A stretch of DNA of 44,333 nt from Clostridia bacterium (lineage in GTDB: Bacteria > Bacillota > Clostridia > Oscillospirales > Acutalibacteraceae), in contig JAFSYM010000116.1 in NCBI GenBank assembly GCA_017450005.1, positions 1 through 44,333 on the forward strand. Direction: 5' to 3'. Below the pieces are notes generated by a model. It was not told the DNA's origin. It saw only the letters and a program-made list of their open reading frames with translations, and ran no database searches. How positions within the stretch are numbered: the stretch's first letter is position 1; every line of letters begins with the position of its first letter. Both the position numbers and the translations under genes were made by a program. This document shows positions 41,599 to 44,333 of the stretch, in pieces.

Positions 41599-42306
41599 AT
41601 GTTAAAAATCGAGCATCTGACCAAGCGCTACGGGGACAAAAAGGCAGTCGACGACTTGTCGCTGCACATCCGGCCGGGTGAAATCTTCGGCTTTATCGGG
41701 CACAACGGCGCGGGCAAGAGAACCACGCTCAAGTGAGCGGTCGGTATTCTGCAGTTTGACGAGGGCACGATTGCCGTCAACGGCACGAATATTCTGGAAG
41801 ATCCGATCCGCTGCAAAAAAGAGTTGGCCTATATCCCGGACAACCCGGATCTGTACGATTTCATGAGCGGTGTGAAGTATCTGAACTTCATCGCGGATGT
41901 GTTCGGCATTTCCGCCGCGGAACGTGCGGAAAAGATCCGCAAGTACGCCGATCTGTTCGAGCTGACCGCCGATCTTTCCCAGCCGATCTCCGCTTACTCG
42001 CACGGCATGAAGCAGAAGCTGGCGCTGATTTCGGCATGGCTGCATGCGCCGAAACTGATCGTGATGGACGAACCGTTCGTCGGACTCGATCCGAAATCGT
42101 CGCACCTGCTCAAGGAAATGATGCGCGAGCACTGCGAGGCAGGCGGCGCGATCTTTTTCTCGACGCACGTGCTGGAAGTTGCGGAAAAGCTGTGTGATAA
42201 AGTGGCCATCATCAAGCAGGGCAGACTGATCAAGGTCGGCACGATGGAGGAAGTCAAGGGCGACGACAGTCTGGAAGAAGTGTTCCTGGAACTGGAGGCG
42301 GAATAA
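41599..42306 (+). pseudogene. ABC transporter ATPase gene broken by TGA and Walker A substitution
   Basis: Full-length frame (235 codons) of an ABC-2-type exporter ATPase with AAGGAGAG before the ATG. Walker A reads GHNGAGKRTTLK: codon 41 is AGA (Arg) where Thr/Ser must coordinate magnesium. Codon 46 is TGA (41734-41736), just before AVGILQFDEG. The rest is intact: Q-loop region LAYIPDNPDLYDFMSG, signature YSHGMKQKLAL, Walker B LIVMDEPFVGLD, switch His in FFSTHVLEVAE. Two separate inactivating changes within six codons suggest decay or an error-prone stretch of assembly. The permease gene follows immediately and is open. Confidence 0.88.
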
Positions 42307-43914
42307 ATGCTGAAAGTGCTTCTCAAAAAGCAGTTTACAGAGGTTTTCAAAAGCTACTTCTATGACGCCAAGAAAAACAGAATGCGTTCCAAGGGCGCCA
42401 TCATCGGCTGGTTCGTTTTCTTTATCGTCATCATGGTCGGTATGCTCGGCGGCATATTCACATCTATGGCCTTGTCTCTGTGCGGACCCTTGCACGAGGC
42501 AGGCATGGGATGGCTCTATTTTCTGCTGACGAGCGGGATTTCCATATTGCTCGGCGCGTTCGGCAGTGTGTTCAATACGTATGCCGGACTGTATCTTGCC
42601 AGGGACAACGATCTGCTGCTGTCGATGCCGATCCCGGTGCGCATTATTCTGACCGCGCGGCTTTTGAACGTGTACCTGATGGGCACGATGTATGTGTCCG
42701 TAGTGCTTTTTCCCGCACTGGTCGTCAGTTGGATTGTTGTCGGGTTCTCGCTTGCGCGTGTGATCTGCGGTCTTGTGCTGCTGCTGGTCGTGACGGTGAT
42801 CGTGCTGCTGCTGTCGTGCCTGCTCGGCTGGGTGGTGGCCAAAATCAGCCTGAAACTGAAAAACAAGAGCTTCATCACCGTTCTGGTGTCTCTGCTGTTT
42901 ATCGGCGGCTATTATTTCGTGTATTTCAAAGCCAATATACTGATACAGAATCTTTTGACCAATGCGCAAACCTATGGCGATAAGATCAAGGGCGCGGCAT
43001 ACATCCTTTATCTGTTCGGACGAATCGGCGAGGGAAGCTGGCTCTCCGCCGCTATTTTCCTGGCCGTTGCAGCGGTTCTGTTTGCACTTGTGTGGCTTGT
43101 CCTGTCCCGCAGCTTTCTGCGCATTGCCACGTCTTCCGGCGCAGGTACGGGAAAGGCGCGGTACGTCGAAAGAACGGCAAAAGAGAAGACGGCGTTTCGC
43201 GCATTGCTCGCAAAGGAATTTACGCGCTTTACGTCCAGCCCCAACTATATGCTCAACTGCGGGTTCAGCATCCTGATGATCCCGGTTGCCGGCGTTGCGC
43301 TGCTGCTTAAAGGCAAAATGATCTGCGATGCGGTGAACGGTACGCTCTCCGGACGGCCGGATGTTGCGGCGGTGCTCATCTGCATCATGCTCTGCCTGAT
43401 TACCGCTATGATTGATCCGGCGGCGCCGTCGGTTTCGCTCGAGGGTAAAAGCCTATGGATAGCACAGTCGCTGCCGATTCAGCCCAAAACCGTGCTGCGT
43501 GCCAAGGCGGCCATGCAGCTTATTCTTACGGAGATCCCGATGCTGTTCGCCGGAATCTGTGCAGCGATTATTATACCGTCTTCTGCGTCGGTCAAAGTTA
43601 TGGTATGCGTGACGCCGCTGGTGTACGGCGTGTTTTCGGCGCTGTTTAATATGGTGATCGGCGTGCGCATGCCGCTGCTGAACTGGACAAACGAAACAGT
43701 GCCGATCAAGCAGAGCGGTTCGGTTATAGTCGCCTTGCTCGGCGGGTGGGGCATTGCGGTCGTCCCCGGCGGGCTCTATCTGCTGGCCGGCTATCATATC
43801 GGCGCAGCGGCATATCTGCTGCTGTGCACCGTCCTGTTCGCGGCGCTGTCGGCGTGTATGCTGCGCTGGCTCGACCGCAAGGGCAGCAGGATATTCTCGG
43901 CGCTGGCTGCATAA
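42307..43914 (+). CDS. ABC-2-type exporter permease
   Basis: 535-aa polytopic membrane protein, about twelve hydrophobic segments in two halves split by a soluble loop (RYVERTAKEKTAFRALLAKEF). The start LLKKQFTEVFKSYFYDAKKNRMR is usual for the 'putative ABC exporter' permeases of clostridia. Its ATG directly follows the ATPase stop. Substrate unknown. Without a working ATPase the permease would need another ATPase in trans or be on the way to decay, yet its own frame has no damage. Confidence 0.86.
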   Translation: MLKVLLKKQFTEVFKSYFYDAKKNRMRSKGAIIGWFVFFIVIMVGMLGGIFTSMALSLCGPLHEAGMGWLYFLLTSGISILLGAFGSVFNTYAGLYLARDNDLLLSMPIPVRIILTARLLNVYLMGTMYVSVVLFPALVVSWIVVGFSLARVICGLVLLLVVTVIVLLLSCLLGWVVAKISLKLKNKSFITVLVSLLFIGGYYFVYFKANILIQNLLTNAQTYGDKIKGAAYILYLFGRIGEGSWLSAAIFLAVAAVLFALVWLVLSRSFLRIATSSGAGTGKARYVERTAKEKTAFRALLAKEFTRFTSSPNYMLNCGFSILMIPVAGVALLLKGKMICDAVNGTLSGRPDVAAVLICIMLCLITAMIDPAAPSVSLEGKSLWIAQSLPIQPKTVLRAKAAMQLILTEIPMLFAGICAAIIIPSSASVKVMVCVTPLVYGVFSALFNMVIGVRMPLLNWTNETVPIKQSGSVIVALLGGWGIAVVPGGLYLLAGYHIGAAAYLLLCTVLFAALSACMLRWLDRKGSRIFSALAA

Positions 43915-43931
43915 AGCTGCAAAGAATCAAA

Positions 43932-43973
43932 CCCCGTATCGTTGGCCGATGAGGCAGGCGATACGGGGTTTTT
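43932..43973 (+). terminator. terminator at the end of the catabolic cluster
   Basis: CCCCGTATCG (43932-43941) pairs with CGATACGGGG (43959-43968), 10 perfect pairs, followed by five T. It begins 17 bases after the permease stop. Confidence 0.93.
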
Positions 43974-44037
43974 GAATGACAAAAATCGATCTTCACGTTT
44001 TTTTGTGGGATAACGTTTTTGCCTTGATTCTGATTGT

Positions 44038-44124
44038 GTGCGCCTTTATGGCGCACGGCAAAAATCGTTTTACTGAAAACTCAAAACGCTATTGTTGTCA
44101 TGAACATTGACCGAAATAGGTCAA
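44038..44124. other. two small hairpins in the right-hand intergenic region
   Basis: GTGCGCC/GGCGCAC (44038-44056, loop TTTAT) and TTGACC/GGTCAA (44107-44124, loop GAAATA). No gene is visible between 43974 and the window end; the remainder is the repeat element that follows. Confidence 0.6.
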
Positions 44125-44128
44125 GTAA

Positions 44129-44323
44129 AGGCTCCCTTGTGTAAAGGGAGCTGTCATGCGATAGCATGACTGAGGGATTGTTTTTGCTTTTTAGATAGCG
44201 TCTGATGTGACAACCCCTCCGAGCGCCTTTCGGCGCCCACCGTCTCGCCTACCGGCTCGGTCGGCGCTTCTGCCTGCGGCAGAGGTGTCCACCGGACACC
44301 CGCGCCCTTACACAGGGGAGGCT
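44129..44323. repeat. ~195-bp hairpin-rich MITE-like element with terminal inverted repeats
   Basis: Left end AGGCTCCCTTGTGTAAAGGG and the reverse complement of the right end, AGCCTCCCCTGTGTAAGGG, match apart from about three differences. Inside are six short hairpins in a row: GCTCCCTT/AAAGGGAGC, GTCATGC/GCATGAC, GCGCC/GGCGC, ACCG/CGGT flanked by CGCC/GGCG, CTGCC/GGCAG and GGTGTCC/GGACACC. No ORF. From memory, CTCCCTTGTGTAAAGGGAG-type repeats are scattered in many clostridial genomes. Confidence 0.75.
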
Positions 44324-44333
44324 AAGATATGGC

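Noticed and set aside
41734-41736. TGA in the ABC ATPase as a selenocysteine codon
   Set aside because: Not a redox protein, no Cys expected as a catalytic residue there, and the Walker A lesion next to it speaks for damage.

Overview
The window looks like part of the chromosome of an anaerobic, gut-type clostridium (Firmicutes, probably Oscillospiraceae or a neighbouring family). The signs are GC-rich coding, a Phe T-box leader, an IreB-family gene, a MazF gene in an nnr-lipoprotein context, a free-standing dockerin protein, GPH-type sugar symporters and CTCCCTT-type intergenic repeats. I saw no tRNA, rRNA, CRISPR array, prophage or transposase gene. The family-level placement is an inference from gene content only.

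Left part (1-8600), mostly minus strand: the tRNA methylthiotransferase MtaB, a small conserved protein, IreB, then PheT-PheS behind a T-box leader with specifier codon TTC. Next come an Fe-S F420-hydrogenase-beta-like protein and a polysaccharide pyruvyl transferase, translationally coupled. At the extreme left edge a leftward promoter and a 10-codon ORF start something outside the window.

Middle (8700-16000): a secreted stand-alone dockerin, a repeat-rich spacer, then an NAD(P)HX repair enzyme, a lipoprotein and MazF. The mazF Shine-Dalgarno lies inside a long inverted repeat and its start codon overlaps a UACAU site. On the opposite strand is a proton-translocating transhydrogenase operon (pntAA-pntAB-pntB). 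Its beta subunit carries three tandem copies of the NADP-binding domain III instead of one.

Right part (16160-43970), all plus strand, is a large catabolic cluster. The first operon starts from a good promoter at 16163-16191. It encodes what looks like a complete transaldolase-type sulfoglycolysis pathway: sulfoquinovosidase, transaldolase, sulfolactaldehyde-reductase-like enzyme, FucI/AraA-fold isomerase, TauE/SafE sulfonate exporter and a GPH importer. It then runs on without an evident terminator into a GH38 alpha-mannosidase, a metallophosphoesterase, a GH43 interrupted by an in-frame TAG, a GH3 and a WbsX/GH99-like protein. A second promoter (32433-32461) starts a unit with an unrecognised 504-aa protein, two alkaline-phosphatase-superfamily proteins (one with a LamG-like tail), two membrane proteins of unknown role, a second GPH transporter and a second metallophosphoesterase. 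An ABC exporter follows, whose ATPase gene is broken by TGA and has a damaged Walker A.

Working model (inference): the cell takes up sulfoquinovosides and other oligosaccharides or phospho-glycosides through GPH symporters, hydrolyses them in the cytoplasm, sends the sulfosugar through isomerase, transaldolase and reductase, and exports the C3 sulfonate through TauE. The divergent transhydrogenase could balance NAD(H)/NADP(H) for this. The right end carries a ~195-bp hairpin-rich element with imperfect terminal inverted repeats.
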